Shown here piece after piece: positions 17,327 through 26,076 of a DNA stretch of 64,000 nucleotides. The stretch's first letter is position 1, and each line of letters starts with the position of its first letter. The notes beneath the pieces were generated by a model. The model searched no databases, had not been told where the DNA came from, and saw only the letters and a program-made list of their open reading frames with translations. The position numbers were made by a program, and so were the translations under genes. This DNA is from Lachnotalea glycerini. Lineage in GTDB: Bacteria; Bacillota; Clostridia; Lachnospirales; Lachnospiraceae. Location: NCBI RefSeq assembly GCF_003201285.1, contig NZ_QICS01000006.1, forward strand, positions 124,001 through 188,000, in the 5' to 3' direction.

Positions 17327-19177
17327 ATGAAAGCTAAAGGCAAGCTAAGGTTGACAAAAAATTTCATGAGGAAAAATATGATACGGCAGGATGAAGAGAA
17401 CATTGATAGTACAACCCTTAAAAAGAAAAAAGGTAAGAAGAAGATAAAGGATAATACAAGAAGTCAAAGAAAGAATAGTTTTTTAAATGCTATAACACCA
17501 AAGACAATAGGAAGAAAAATTGTATATACTTCATCATTTATACTAATAACTATGACAATTGCATTAATTATTTTAGGAGTAAATGCAGTCAGCTTTACTT
17601 CAAAACTTGAAAATGTAATTGAAAATGTAACAACCATTAATTCTATAAAAGAGAATTGTGCTTTAATACCATCGGATTTACTTTCTTTATGTACTCAGAA
17701 TAAGAATTCAGCGGACGCTAATATTCCCGATAGGCTTACAGTGATATCAAAGGCGATTTCTGATACAGATGCAAATATCGAGAATATTCCCGAGAATAAA
17801 GAAAGCAGAAATGCAATTGAAACGATAAAACGTCTATATTCTACATATGAAATAAAGGCAAATGAATTGGCGGCACTTGGGCAACTAGATTCAAAAGCTT
17901 TTGATTCTATATACTATTTAAGAGATGTAGCCGGATATATACAGGATGAGGTTTCTATTTTAACAGACAGTGAGCTGATAAGAAGTGAAACCTTGAAAGA
18001 AGAAATCCAGGCATCTTTTGTTCATATTATTGTTGTAATTATAATTGTGGTTGCATTGGTTACAGCATTATCCATATTTTTAGTAATTATTCTTGCTAAA
18101 AATATAACAAAACCAATACATAGTTTAAAGGAACAGATGCAAATTATGGCAAGCGGGGATTTAACGGCCAAAGAGGTTGCAGTTAATTCGAGAGATGAAA
18201 TAAAGGATTTGGCAGATGCTTTTAACGAAATGAGCAATAGTTTAAAAGATATTATTAGAAAAGTATATTCTATGAGTCAGGAAATAGAAAATTCTACCAA
18301 GGTTGTTACCGAAAGCGTTACTGAAAACACAAATGGCAGTGTTAGAATTTCAGAAGCAATTGATGCGATGTCATTGCGAATGAATGAGCAAAAGTCTGAA
18401 TCAGACAGTGCCATGAATCGCGTATACGAGATGGAAAATATTTCCGGAAAAATCACTCAAAGTGCTGATAGAATTGAAAACAGAGCAGACCAATCCATGC
18501 AGATGGCTGAAAAGGGAAATGACAATATTGATCAATATGTAAGACAGTTATCAAATGTTAATAATGTTATGGATCAGGTTGCCAGCGTTGCAACGAAACT
18601 GAGCGACAGTACGAAAGAAATGAATGCGATATTGAATTCAATTACGGAAATAGCATCACAGACGAATTTGCTTTCACTTAATGCAAGTATAGAAGCTGCA
18701 AGAGCAGGAGAAGCGGGACGAGGTTTTGCAGTAGTAGCGTCTGAAATTAGAAAACTGGCTGAGGATTCACAAACAGCAGCGGCAAGAATTGGTTCCATCA
18801 TTACAGAAGTGCAGGTAGATGCGAATAACATGAGTAGTAAAATGTCAGAAGGACTCGATCAATTAAAAAAAGGAAATATATTGGCAGATATGACGAGCAA
18901 GAGTTTTGCTGAGATTAAACAGGGAACAGAGATCGTTAATAAGGATATTAAGGATATTATTACTGAGATTGAAGAATTATCAAGTACGATTGCTAATGTA
19001 GCAGATAATATGAAACAGATAGATATTAAAACGGGAGAGAATGTTACGGTAACATCGGATATTTCAAGTACTGTAACGGAGCAAACGGCTAATCTGGAAG
19101 AAGTGTCTGCAACCGCAGTTGTATTGGCAGATTTAGCAGCAGATTTGGAAAATGCTGTATCAGCGTTTAAATTATAA
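17327..19177 (+). CDS. Methyl-accepting chemotaxis protein
   Basis: A 616-residue chemoreceptor. It has an unusually long, Lys-rich cytoplasmic leader of about 60 residues before TM1 (about 66-88). An extracellular domain of about 135 residues, mostly helical, suggests a four-helix-bundle sensor. TM2 (about 224-252) is followed by a HAMP domain and the signalling hairpin with [32 protein letters not shown]. The signal sensed is unknown. It is a single-gene unit with a clear promoter and a very strong terminator. Confidence 0.93.
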   Translation: MKAKGKLRLTKNFMRKNMIRQDEENIDSTTLKKKKGKKKIKDNTRSQRKNSFLNAITPKTIGRKIVYTSSFILITMTIALIILGVNAVSFTSKLENVIENVTTINSIKENCALIPSDLLSLCTQNKNSADANIPDRLTVISKAISDTDANIENIPENKESRNAIETIKRLYSTYEIKANELAALGQLDSKAFDSIYYLRDVAGYIQDEVSILTDSELIRSETLKEEIQASFVHIIVVIIIVVALVTALSIFLVIILAKNITKPIHSLKEQMQIMASGDLTAKEVAVNSRDEIKDLADAFNEMSNSLKDIIRKVYSMSQEIENSTKVVTESVTENTNGSVRISEAIDAMSLRMNEQKSESDSAMNRVYEMENISGKITQSADRIENRADQSMQMAEKGNDNIDQYVRQLSNVNNVMDQVASVATKLSDSTKEMNAILNSITEIASQTNLLSLNASIEAARAGEAGRGFAVVASEIRKLAEDSQTAAARIGSIITEVQVDANNMSSKMSEGLDQLKKGNILADMTSKSFAEIKQGTEIVNKDIKDIITEIEELSSTIANVADNMKQIDIKTGENVTVTSDISSTVTEQTANLEEVSATAVVLADLAADLENAVSAFKL

Positions 19178-19191
19178 AAAGTACATAGAAT

Positions 19192-19240
19192 ACTGATAAG
19201 GGGATATATCGTTTGATATATCCCCTTATCAGTGTCATTT
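19192..19240 (+). terminator. Strong terminator after the second chemoreceptor
   Basis: A perfect 19-bp stem (19192-19210 with 19215-19233) closes a GTTT loop. A short T-run (19238-19242) follows. Confidence 0.8.
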
Positions 19241-19253
19241 TCCACTTGTATAC

Positions 19254-19325
19254 GTGCGCATTATGTTTTTATTTCATAGGAATCAAAGCTTTTATACGTT
19301 ACCACAATAAGGTCTTTTCTATGAA
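19254..19325 (+). repeat. Dispersed 72-bp repeat, copy A
   Basis: This segment starts GTGCGCATTATGTTTTTATT and ends TTTTCTATGAA. It matches, in reverse orientation, 25727-25799 with about 85-90% identity and two small indels. It has its own imperfect terminal inverted repeats (ATTTCATAGGAA near the left, TTTTCTATGAAAT at the right), so it can fold into a hairpin or resemble a miniature inverted-repeat element. It has no coding capacity. Confidence 0.75.
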
Positions 19326-19328
19326 ATA

Positions 19329-19362
19329 AAAAAACACCAACTGACGGGATTGGTGTTTTTCT
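19329..19362 (-). terminator. Terminator of rpsT
   Basis: On the minus strand, ACACCAA pairs with TTGGTGT around TCCCGTCAG, followed by a run of T. It lies directly after the rpsT stop and touches the right end of repeat copy A. Confidence 0.85.
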
Positions 19363-19365
19363 TAC

Positions 19366-19629
19366 TTATTGAATTGCGTTAACAGCTTTTGTTAAACGAG
19401 AAATTTTTCTTGATGACGTATTTTTATGATAAACACCTTTTGTAGTAGCTTTGTCAATAGTTGAAATTGCTTCAGCTAAAGCTGCTGTAGCAACACCCTT
19501 ATCGTTTGCAGTAATGGCAGCATCTACTTTCTTGATAGATGTTTTAACTTTGGATTTAATAGCTTTATTTCTTTCGGTCTTAGTTCTGTTTACTAAAATT
19601 CTTTTTTTTGCAGATTTAATATTAGCCAA
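19366..19629 (-). CDS. rpsT: Ribosomal protein S20
   Basis: S20 is a primary 16S rRNA-binding protein of the small subunit. I chose the TTG at 19629, which has GGAGG 8 bases upstream and gives the classic MANIKSAKKRI start with 87 residues. The upstream GTG at 19638 overlaps the ribosome site. The rest is Lys/Ala-rich helix, with KGVYHKNTSSRKISRLTKAVN at the C-terminus as usual. A weak start codon is common for S20 and fits autoregulation. It reads away from gpr-spoIIP-lepA-hemW, the conserved neighbour set. Confidence 0.95.
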   Translation of the reverse strand: MANIKSAKKRILVNRTKTERNKAIKSKVKTSIKKVDAAITANDKGVATAALAEAISTIDKATTKGVYHKNTSSRKISRLTKAVNAIQ

Positions 19630-19638
19630 TTTAGGCAC

Positions 19639-19992
19639 CTCCGATTATTATTAATGTTGTTTAATGGTTGTTATGAAATGAAAATAAAATCTATTTTCAA
19701 CTTCTTAATTTTCAAAGTAGGCATTTACATCATTAGCCGGACACGGACGTGCTAATGTAAACACACTAATATATATTATCGGATTATGAGTGCTATGTCA
19801 AGTGTATTTCCAAAAACCATGAAAAATTCACCACATTTTTTGCAGGGTGGTAGTTCATAATATAATAAGTATAGTTCTTAAAAATGCCCTTTGGTTCAAC
19901 GCATCGTTGTTGTTCTTTAGAGTATTTTTTCTTTTATTATTATAAGAAGCTGAGATACATAATCAACCAATTTTGGGGAATGATAGGCATAG
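19639..19992. other. 354-bp gap between rpsT and gpr: rpsT leader and promoter, gpr upstream region
   Basis: The minus strand carries the rpsT promoter (19801-19773) and a leader of about 135 bases. The leader opens with a hairpin: GCTAATG (19751-19757) and CATTAGC (19731-19737). The plus strand must carry a gpr promoter, expected to be forespore-specific, but I cannot place one with confidence. No further gene is seen. Confidence 0.6.
19773..19801 (-). promoter_or_regulatory. Predicted rpsT promoter
   Basis: On the minus strand, a consensus TTGACA (19801-19796) and TAATAT (19778-19773) are 17 bases apart. Confidence 0.7.
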
Positions 19993-20985
19993 ATGAAAAT
20001 GTACAGAAAGGTAGTGGAGAATATGGGAGAGAATGGAACAGAAAAGTTTATGATTCGTACAGACTTAGCCGTGGAGGCCAAGGAAAGCTTTGAGGAAGAT
20101 AATGTTGAGATTCGTGGTGTTATAATTGATGAAAAATATAAAGAGGATTCAGACATTAAAATAACAAGAGTAGTCATAGAAACCAAAAACGGTGCAAAGG
20201 CAATGGGTAAACCAATGGGAACTTATATTACACTAGAAGCGCCTAATATGGTGGTTCCAGATGAAGACTATCATAGAGAAATATCAAAGGAGCTGGCGGA
20301 GCAATTAAAAAAAATAATACCAATCGAAAAAGAGATTGCTGTATTAGTAGTTGGACTTGGTAACAGAGAGGTGACGCCTGACTCGTTAGGACCGAATGTA
20401 GTTGAAAATTTATTAATAACAAGACACGTTGTGAAAGAGTATGGAAAAGAAGCGTATGGAAAAAATAAAGTCAATATCATTAGCGGAATCATACCGGGAG
20501 TTATGGCGCAAACAGGTATGGAGACATTAGAAATCATAAAGGGGGTTGTAGAAGAAACAAAGCCTGATTATGTAATCGCCATCGACGCTCTGGCCGCAAG
20601 AAGTACAAAAAGGCTGAATCGAACCATACAGATAACAGATACCGGTATCAATCCAGGCTCAGGAGTGGGTAATCATAGAAATGGTCTTAATAAAGAAAGC
20701 TTAAATATTCCGGTTATTGCAATTGGAATACCAACTGTAGTAGATGCGGCAACGATTGTCAATGACACAATGGAGAACTTAATTGATGCAATGGAGCAGA
20801 CAAAGGAATTAAAAGCTATTGGAGGAACATTAAAAACATTTGATAGCAATGAAAAATATCAGTTAATAAGAGAGATTATATCACCTCATTTAAATGGAAT
20901 GTTTGTCACACCAAAGGATATTGATGAGACAATTAAACTGTTAGGCTATACCATTTCAGAAGGATTAAATATAGCATTATCCTAA
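19993..20985 (+). CDS. gpr: Germination protease (GPR endopeptidase)
   Basis: GPR is made in the forespore as a zymogen and degrades small acid-soluble spore proteins at germination. The 330-residue protein carries the propeptide junction FMIRTDLAVEAKESF, the family's opening signature. Later blocks are VLVVGLGNREVTPDSLGPNVV and PDYVIAIDALAARST. The start is uncertain: the ATG at 20023 has GGAG but only about 3 bases away, while 19993 has only a poor site; both leave a short propeptide. spoIIP follows, as in Bacillus. Confidence 0.94.
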   Translation: MKMYRKVVENMGENGTEKFMIRTDLAVEAKESFEEDNVEIRGVIIDEKYKEDSDIKITRVVIETKNGAKAMGKPMGTYITLEAPNMVVPDEDYHREISKELAEQLKKIIPIEKEIAVLVVGLGNREVTPDSLGPNVVENLLITRHVVKEYGKEAYGKNKVNIISGIIPGVMAQTGMETLEIIKGVVEETKPDYVIAIDALAARSTKRLNRTIQITDTGINPGSGVGNHRNGLNKESLNIPVIAIGIPTVVDAATIVNDTMENLIDAMEQTKELKAIGGTLKTFDSNEKYQLIREIISPHLNGMFVTPKDIDETIKLLGYTISEGLNIALS

Positions 20986-21097
20986 AAATAAAATAAACAG
21001 ACAGAATAAATTTCCTTTCTCTGAATATACTTTAAGGAATGAATGATTACCATGCATTTCACAGCACAACACCTACCATATATTTGGAGTGATGAGA

Positions 21098-22480
21098 ATG
21101 AAGAATTTCAAAAAGAGATTGTATACGTTCGTATGGACTGTAATTGTTTTATTGGGAATTTATGTATGTGTCAGGGGATTTTCTGTGATAGTATTTAATG
21201 GCATGGAAAATCCCTTGAATAACGTTATCAACAATTTTACCGGTGCGGTCGGAAAAGATGTAATGAATATGTATATGCCGTCAGTAACTAGCAGCATTGC
21301 TGATAAGGAAAAGAATACGGTAACACAAGCAATCATAAATGAGGTCTTAGAAGATTATCCGATTTTAAAATATTTTGATGAAAATAACGGCTATGAAACA
21401 TCCGCAGACAGTGAATATACATATGAAATGATAATAGCAGCAGAAGCGACAGATGAAAATTATATCAATCAGGAAACAGGTGAAGCAATAAACAGTGCAG
21501 GAGAGCTAGTTGCAGAAGAAAATGCACAATATATAGAGCGGGAAAATAATAGTAGTAACACAAATTCTGATTCCTTGGATTCTTCGGATGAAACATTAGT
21601 AAATGAAACGAATACGAATGAAAATACAGAACAGCAAACGGCTCAGCAGGAAGAGGGAAACAGTGCAAAAGCTGTAAATCAGGGTACTGTCACTGCGATT
21701 ACCGGTACGGAATATTCACTTGAAAAGCTGGCTGATTTTGACTTTTTAAAAAATACGTTTTATTCTGTGGATTCTACCACCTCGGTAGATAGTGAACGAA
21801 TTAATGCTAAAAATATGTTAGAAAGGGATATGACAATCCAAAAAGACACAAGTGTGCCTCAGATATTGATTTATCATACGCACTCGCAAGAGGCTTTTGT
21901 TGACTCGATAGAGGGAGATGCCAGCACAACAATTGTTGGTGTGGGAGAATATCTGGCTGAGATTTTGGCAGGTACATATGGTTATAACGTGATACATAAT
22001 TCCTCCACCTATGATATGGTAAACGGTAAGATAGACAGAAATTACGCATTTACATTAGCAGAGCCGGATATAAAGCGAATATTACAGGAAAATCCATCGA
22101 TTCAAGTGGTGATTGATCTTCATCGGGATGGAATCAATGAAAATACACATCTGGTGACGGATGTGAATGGAAAACCGACTGCCCAGTTTATGTTCTTTAA
22201 TGGGTTAAGTTATAATACGAAGGTGGGAAATATAGAATATTTGTACAATCCATATATTGAGGACAATTTAGCATTTTCCTTTCAGATGCAACTGCAAGCA
22301 ATGAAGCTTTACCCTAATGTTACAAGGAAAATTTACTTAAAAGGATATCGTTACAATCTGCATTTAATGCCACGGGCAACCTTAATTGAGATTGGAGGTC
22401 AAACCAATACGGTAGAGGAGGCTAAAAATGCTATGGAGCCGTTGGCGGATATCATTAATAAAGTGTTGGAAGGGAATTGA
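21098..22480 (+). CDS. spoIIP: Stage II sporulation protein P
   Basis: SpoIIP is a membrane-anchored amidase and endopeptidase that removes septal peptidoglycan during engulfment with SpoIID and SpoIIM. I chose the ATG at 21098, 8 bases after GGAG. An N-terminal anchor helix lies at about 10-30. A long acidic, Ser/Thr/Asn/Gln-rich linker (about 120-200) follows. The catalytic domain begins near 240, with ILIYHTHSQEAFVDS (His and Glu of the active site) and VVIDLHRDGI. Its C-terminus shows PRATLIEIGGQTNTVEEAKNA. The linker composition is typical of clostridial copies. Confidence 0.93.
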   Translation: MKNFKKRLYTFVWTVIVLLGIYVCVRGFSVIVFNGMENPLNNVINNFTGAVGKDVMNMYMPSVTSSIADKEKNTVTQAIINEVLEDYPILKYFDENNGYETSADSEYTYEMIIAAEATDENYINQETGEAINSAGELVAEENAQYIERENNSSNTNSDSLDSSDETLVNETNTNENTEQQTAQQEEGNSAKAVNQGTVTAITGTEYSLEKLADFDFLKNTFYSVDSTTSVDSERINAKNMLERDMTIQKDTSVPQILIYHTHSQEAFVDSIEGDASTTIVGVGEYLAEILAGTYGYNVIHNSSTYDMVNGKIDRNYAFTLAEPDIKRILQENPSIQVVIDLHRDGINENTHLVTDVNGKPTAQFMFFNGLSYNTKVGNIEYLYNPYIEDNLAFSFQMQLQAMKLYPNVTRKIYLKGYRYNLHLMPRATLIEIGGQTNTVEEAKNAMEPLADIINKVLEGN

Positions 22481-22539
22481 ATAATGCTTTTTAATATGCT
22501 ACAATTGCTACAGTAACGCTTATGTTAAGGAGAAAATGA

Positions 22540-24354
22540 ATGTCAGTAATAGACCAAAGTAAAATTAGAAATTTTTGTATCATTGCACATATTGATCATG
22601 GAAAATCAACACTGGCTGACCGTATTATTGAAATGACAGGTTTGTTAACAAGCAGAGAGATGCAGGCACAGGTTTTGGATAACATGGACTTGGAAAGAGA
22701 ACGAGGAATCACGATTAAGGCACAGTCGGTTCGTGTAATATATAAAGCCGATAATGGGGAAGAGTATATCTTTAATTTGATTGATACTCCCGGACATGTC
22801 GATTTTAATTATGAGGTTTCAAGAAGTCTTGCAGCCTGCGATGGGGCGATATTAGTTGTAGATGCCGCGCAGGGAATTGAGGCTCAGACTTTGGCCAATG
22901 TATATTTGGCTCTAGACCATAATTTAGATGTATTTCCGGTCATTAATAAAATAGATTTACCAAGTGCAGATCCTGAGCGCGTCATTAATGAAATTGAAGA
23001 TGTTATTGGGATAGAAGCACAGGATGCACCATTGATTTCGGCAAAGACGGGCTTAAATTGTGAACAAGTATTAAAGCAGATCGTGGAAAAAATTCCTGCA
23101 CCAGTGGGGGATGTCAATGCACCGCTTAAGGCACTTATATTCGATTCATTATATGATTCCTATAAGGGGGTTATTGTATTTTGCCGTATCAAAGAAGGTA
23201 GAGTTTCAAAAGGAAGTACCATTAAAATGATGGCTACAAAGGCAACAGCAGAAGTTGTAGAGGTGGGATATTTTGGAGCAGGTCAATTTATTCCAAGTGA
23301 TGAGCTGACTGCTGGAATGGTTGGCTATATTACAGCAAGCCTTAAAAATGTGAAAGATACAAGAGTGGGGGATACCGTAACCGATTATCATAATCCTTGT
23401 AATCAGCCGTTGCCGGGTTATAAAAAAGTAAATCCAATGGTCTATTGTGGAATGTACCCGGCAGATGGAGCAAAATATCCAGATTTGAGAGATGCATTGG
23501 AAAAACTTCAGCTAAACGATGCCGCTTTACAATTTGAGGCCGAGACATCCATTGCACTGGGCTTTGGTTTTCGATGCGGCTTTTTGGGACTGCTGCATCT
23601 TGAAATTATCCAAGAAAGATTAGAAAGAGAATATAATTTAGACATTGTTACAACTGCTCCCGGTGTTATTTATAAAGTTTATAAGACAAATGGAGAAATG
23701 ATAGAGCTGACAAATCCGTCTAACTTGCCGGAACCGTCTGTAATATCATATATGGAGGAACCAGTAGTCAGTGCTGAAATTATGGTGACGACTGAATTTA
23801 TAGGACAAATTATGGACTTGTGTCAGGAAAGACGCGGTATATATTATGGAATGGAATATATGGAAGAGACAAGAGCATTGCTACGCTATGATCTTCCGTT
23901 GAATGAAATTATTTATGATTTTTTTGATGCTTTAAAATCACGTTCCAAAGGTTATGCCTCTTTTGATTATGAAATGAAAGGTTATGAGAGGTCTGAGCTT
24001 GTTAAGCTGGATATTTTAATTAATAAAGAAGAGGTAGATGCACTATCTTTTATTATCCATGCAGATACAGCATATGAGCGCGGGAGAAAAATGTGTGAAA
24101 AGTTAAAGGATGAAATTCCAAGACAATTATTTGAAATCCCGATTCAGGCTGCAATTGGAAGCAAGGTCATTGCAAGAGAAACCGTAAAGGCAATGAGAAA
24201 GGATGTACTTGCTAAATGCTATGGCGGAGATATATCAAGAAAGCGTAAGCTGCTAGAGAAACAAAAAGAAGGTAAAAAGAGAATGCGACAGGTAGGAAAT
24301 GTAGAAATACCGCAAAAAGCATTCATGAGTGTACTGAAATTGGACAAAGACTAA
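22540..24354 (+). CDS. lepA: Elongation factor 4 (LepA), ribosome-associated GTPase
   Basis: LepA is a translational GTPase acting on the ribosome. At 604 residues it has normal length. G-motifs are [13 protein letters not shown] (G1), GITIKAQ (G2), DTPGHVDF (G3) and [11 protein letters not shown] (G4). The LepA-specific C-terminal end is present, with [20 protein letters not shown] and [20 protein letters not shown] lies before the ATG. It follows spoIIP and precedes hemW, the conserved Firmicutes order, and is closed by a terminator. Confidence 0.97.
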   Translation: MSVIDQSKIRNFCIIAHIDHGKSTLADRIIEMTGLLTSREMQAQVLDNMDLERERGITIKAQSVRVIYKADNGEEYIFNLIDTPGHVDFNYEVSRSLAACDGAILVVDAAQGIEAQTLANVYLALDHNLDVFPVINKIDLPSADPERVINEIEDVIGIEAQDAPLISAKTGLNCEQVLKQIVEKIPAPVGDVNAPLKALIFDSLYDSYKGVIVFCRIKEGRVSKGSTIKMMATKATAEVVEVGYFGAGQFIPSDELTAGMVGYITASLKNVKDTRVGDTVTDYHNPCNQPLPGYKKVNPMVYCGMYPADGAKYPDLRDALEKLQLNDAALQFEAETSIALGFGFRCGFLGLLHLEIIQERLEREYNLDIVTTAPGVIYKVYKTNGEMIELTNPSNLPEPSVISYMEEPVVSAEIMVTTEFIGQIMDLCQERRGIYYGMEYMEETRALLRYDLPLNEIIYDFFDALKSRSKGYASFDYEMKGYERSELVKLDILINKEEVDALSFIIHADTAYERGRKMCEKLKDEIPRQLFEIPIQAAIGSKVIARETVKAMRKDVLAKCYGGDISRKRKLLEKQKEGKKRMRQVGNVEIPQKAFMSVLKLDKD

Positions 24355-24357
24355 AAT

Positions 24358-24400
24358 AAAAAGGACGAATACTTTCATTATTGGGAATTCGTCCTTTTCA
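24358..24400 (+). terminator. Terminator after lepA
   Basis: AAAAGGACGAAT pairs with ATTCGTCCTTTT around a 16-base loop. A second small hairpin (GAAACG/CGTTTC, about 24408-24426) follows before hemW. Confidence 0.75.
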
Positions 24401-24486
24401 ACGGCTCGAAACGAAAAACCGTTTCAAAGGCTTTTTGTTTAGAACGTGTTGGTTGATGACAACATTATAAATGAGTGGAGAAAATT

Positions 24487-25632
24487 ATGGAAAAACAAGA
24501 GTTAGAAATTTACATTCATATTCCATTTTGTGTTAAAAAATGTGATTATTGCGATTTTTTATCCTTTCCGCAGCTTAATGTAAATTATGTTCCGGCATTA
24601 ATAAGAGAAATAGAAGAGATAAATCTTATGGGGAAAGAGGCGAAGAATTATATTGTCAAAACCATATTTATAGGAGGAGGTACCCCTTCCATTCTGGAGG
24701 GAGAGGAAATAGCTCTAGTACTTAAAAGTGTATATAAAAGATTTGAAATTGATTCAAATGTAGAAATTACAATTGAGGTAAATCCGGGAACAGCCACAAA
24801 CAACAAGCTTAAAGCATATCAAGAGGCAGGTGTTAACCGTATCAGTTTAGGACTTCAGTCTATCAATAACGAGGAGTTACGAGAGCTTGGAAGAATCCAT
24901 ACTTACGAAGAATTTCTCGAAAATTATTGGCTTGCAAGAAAAATAGGGTTCAGCAACATTAATATCGACTTAATGTCAGCGATACCAAGACAAACAGTAG
25001 AAAGCTGGAATAAGGTATTAGAGAAAGCAATAAAACTTTCACCAGAACACCTGTCAGCATACAGTCTTATGATAGAAGAGGGAACCAAATTCTACGATAA
25101 ATGGAAGCAAAATATCTTAAAACTGCCATCAGAAGAAGAGGAAAGGCTAATGTATTATAATACAAAAAGCATATTAGAAGCGGCAGGTTATCATCGATAT
25201 GAAATCTCGAATTATTGTAAAAAAGGATTTGAATGTAAACATAATGTAGGTTACTGGAGAAGAGTGGAATATATTGGATTTGGACTGGGAGGAGCTTCTT
25301 TTATTAACCATACAAGGTTTTCGAATGTTAACAATATGCAGGATTATTTGAAAGGCGCAGACGACAATTGGGAACATTTACATCAGGAAATACACCAATT
25401 ATCGAAGCAAGAAGAAATGGAGGAATTTATGTTTCTGGGGCTTCGAATGATAAATGGAGTAAGCATCAAGCAATTTGAGGAGTTGTTTGATGTAACATAT
25501 CAAAGTATTTATGGGACATGTAGTGCTCAATTAGTCAAGGACAATCTACTTGATATAAATGGAGATAGAATCTGCCTTACAGAAAAGGGTATTGATTTGA
25601 GTAATTGTGTGTTGGCAGAATTCTTGTTATGA
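24487..25632 (+). CDS. hemW: HemW-like radical SAM protein (heme chaperone family)
   Basis: A 381-residue cytoplasmic radical SAM protein. I chose the ATG at 24487, with GGAG 6-7 bases upstream. The cluster motif is CVKKCDYCDF (C-x3-C-x2-C). IGGGTPSIL and the SLGLQSINNEELRELGR block are typical of the HemN/HemW family. HemW lacks coproporphyrinogen oxidase activity and acts as a heme chaperone in characterised cases. The position after lepA is the standard HemW location. Whether this anaerobe uses heme cannot be seen here. Confidence 0.93.
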   Translation: MEKQELEIYIHIPFCVKKCDYCDFLSFPQLNVNYVPALIREIEEINLMGKEAKNYIVKTIFIGGGTPSILEGEEIALVLKSVYKRFEIDSNVEITIEVNPGTATNNKLKAYQEAGVNRISLGLQSINNEELRELGRIHTYEEFLENYWLARKIGFSNINIDLMSAIPRQTVESWNKVLEKAIKLSPEHLSAYSLMIEEGTKFYDKWKQNILKLPSEEEERLMYYNTKSILEAAGYHRYEISNYCKKGFECKHNVGYWRRVEYIGFGLGGASFINHTRFSNVNNMQDYLKGADDNWEHLHQEIHQLSKQEEMEEFMFLGLRMINGVSIKQFEELFDVTYQSIYGTCSAQLVKDNLLDINGDRICLTEKGIDLSNCVLAEFLL

Positions 25633-25698
25633 TTTGAAAAATGTCATAAGAGGAATACGCTATGGATATACAAAAAAATGGAAGAGTGCGCCTTGCGA

Positions 25699-25726
25699 GA
25701 GTGTCTGTAAGCAGACACTTTTTTTG
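25699..25726 (+). terminator. Terminator after hemW
   Basis: AGTGTCTG (25700-25707) pairs with CAGACACT (25712-25719) around TAAG, followed by seven T. Confidence 0.88.
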
Positions 25727-25799
25727 TTCATAGGAAAGCCTAGTTGTGGTAATGTATAAAAGCTTTGATTCCTATATGAAATAAAAACACAATGCGCAC
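25727..25799 (-). repeat. Dispersed 73-bp repeat, copy B (inverted relative to copy A)
   Basis: Its reverse complement starts GTGCGCATTGTGTTTTTATT and shares long identical blocks with 19254-19325, including GGAATCAAAGCTTTTATAC and TTACCACAA. Differences are a 2-base TA insertion, a 1-base gap and a few substitutions. Near-terminal inverted repeats (TTCATAGGAAAG and a mirrored CCTATATGAAA) are also present. It begins directly after the hemW terminator T-tract. Confidence 0.75.
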
Positions 25800-25861
25800 T
25801 TGTCCGCTGTGTTCTTGAAAATGAAAGTATGTGGTATAATAAGATTGTGCTTGAATATATT

Positions 25862-25881
25862 TGAATGAATTTGACTGAAAA
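25862..25881 (+). promoter_or_regulatory. Distal pair of 10-bp motifs, candidate FruR operator
   Basis: TGAATGAATT (25862-25871) is followed by TGACTGAAAA (25872-25881). They match the repeat unit at 26011-26040, about 150 bases upstream of it. Function is inferred. Confidence 0.4.
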
Positions 25882-26010
25882 ATATTGATAACATTAAACA
25901 AGAATAAAATTAGTATCTTGAAAATAAGTAAATTCAAGAAAAAAATCGAAAAAAAATGAATAAAATGAATATTTTTGTAGAAAATGCACAAAAAATGACA
26001 GTCGAATTTG

Positions 26011-26040
26011 TGAATGAAAATGATTGAAAATGACTGAAAG
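26011..26040 (+). repeat. Three tandem 10-bp repeats over the fru promoter, candidate FruR operator
   Basis: The units TGAATGAAAA, TGATTGAAAA and TGACTGAAAG lie in perfect 10-base register, and a fourth partial TGA follows. They cover the -35 of the fru promoter. One unit per helical turn on one DNA face suits binding of a DeoR-type repressor oligomer; the fruR gene lies directly downstream. Confidence 0.6.
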
Positions 26041-26052
26041 TGAGCGTATAAT
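26024..26052 (+). promoter_or_regulatory. Predicted promoter of the fruR-fruK-fruA operon
   Basis: TTGAAA (26024-26029) and TATAAT (26047-26052) are 17 bases apart. The -35 lies inside the second 10-bp repeat. Confidence 0.65.
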
Positions 26053-26076
26053 CAAAATCAGTCAAGGAGGTATGGA

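Larger units (their letters stand above)
25633..26076. other. 444-bp gap between hemW and the fru operon
   Basis: It holds, in order, a terminator (25699-25726), dispersed repeat copy B (25727-25799), two 10-bp motifs (25862-25881), three 10-bp tandem motifs (26011-26040) and the fru promoter (26024-26052). Bases 25890-26000 are very A-rich with runs of AAAAA. No gene is seen. Confidence 0.7.

Noticed and set aside
24400-24475. Possible tRNA or small RNA after lepA
   Set aside because: The small GAAACG/CGTTTC hairpin does not form a cloverleaf and no TTC-loop box is present.
26011-26040. CRISPR-like short repeats
   Set aside because: Units are 10 bases, tandem without spacers, and lie over a promoter.
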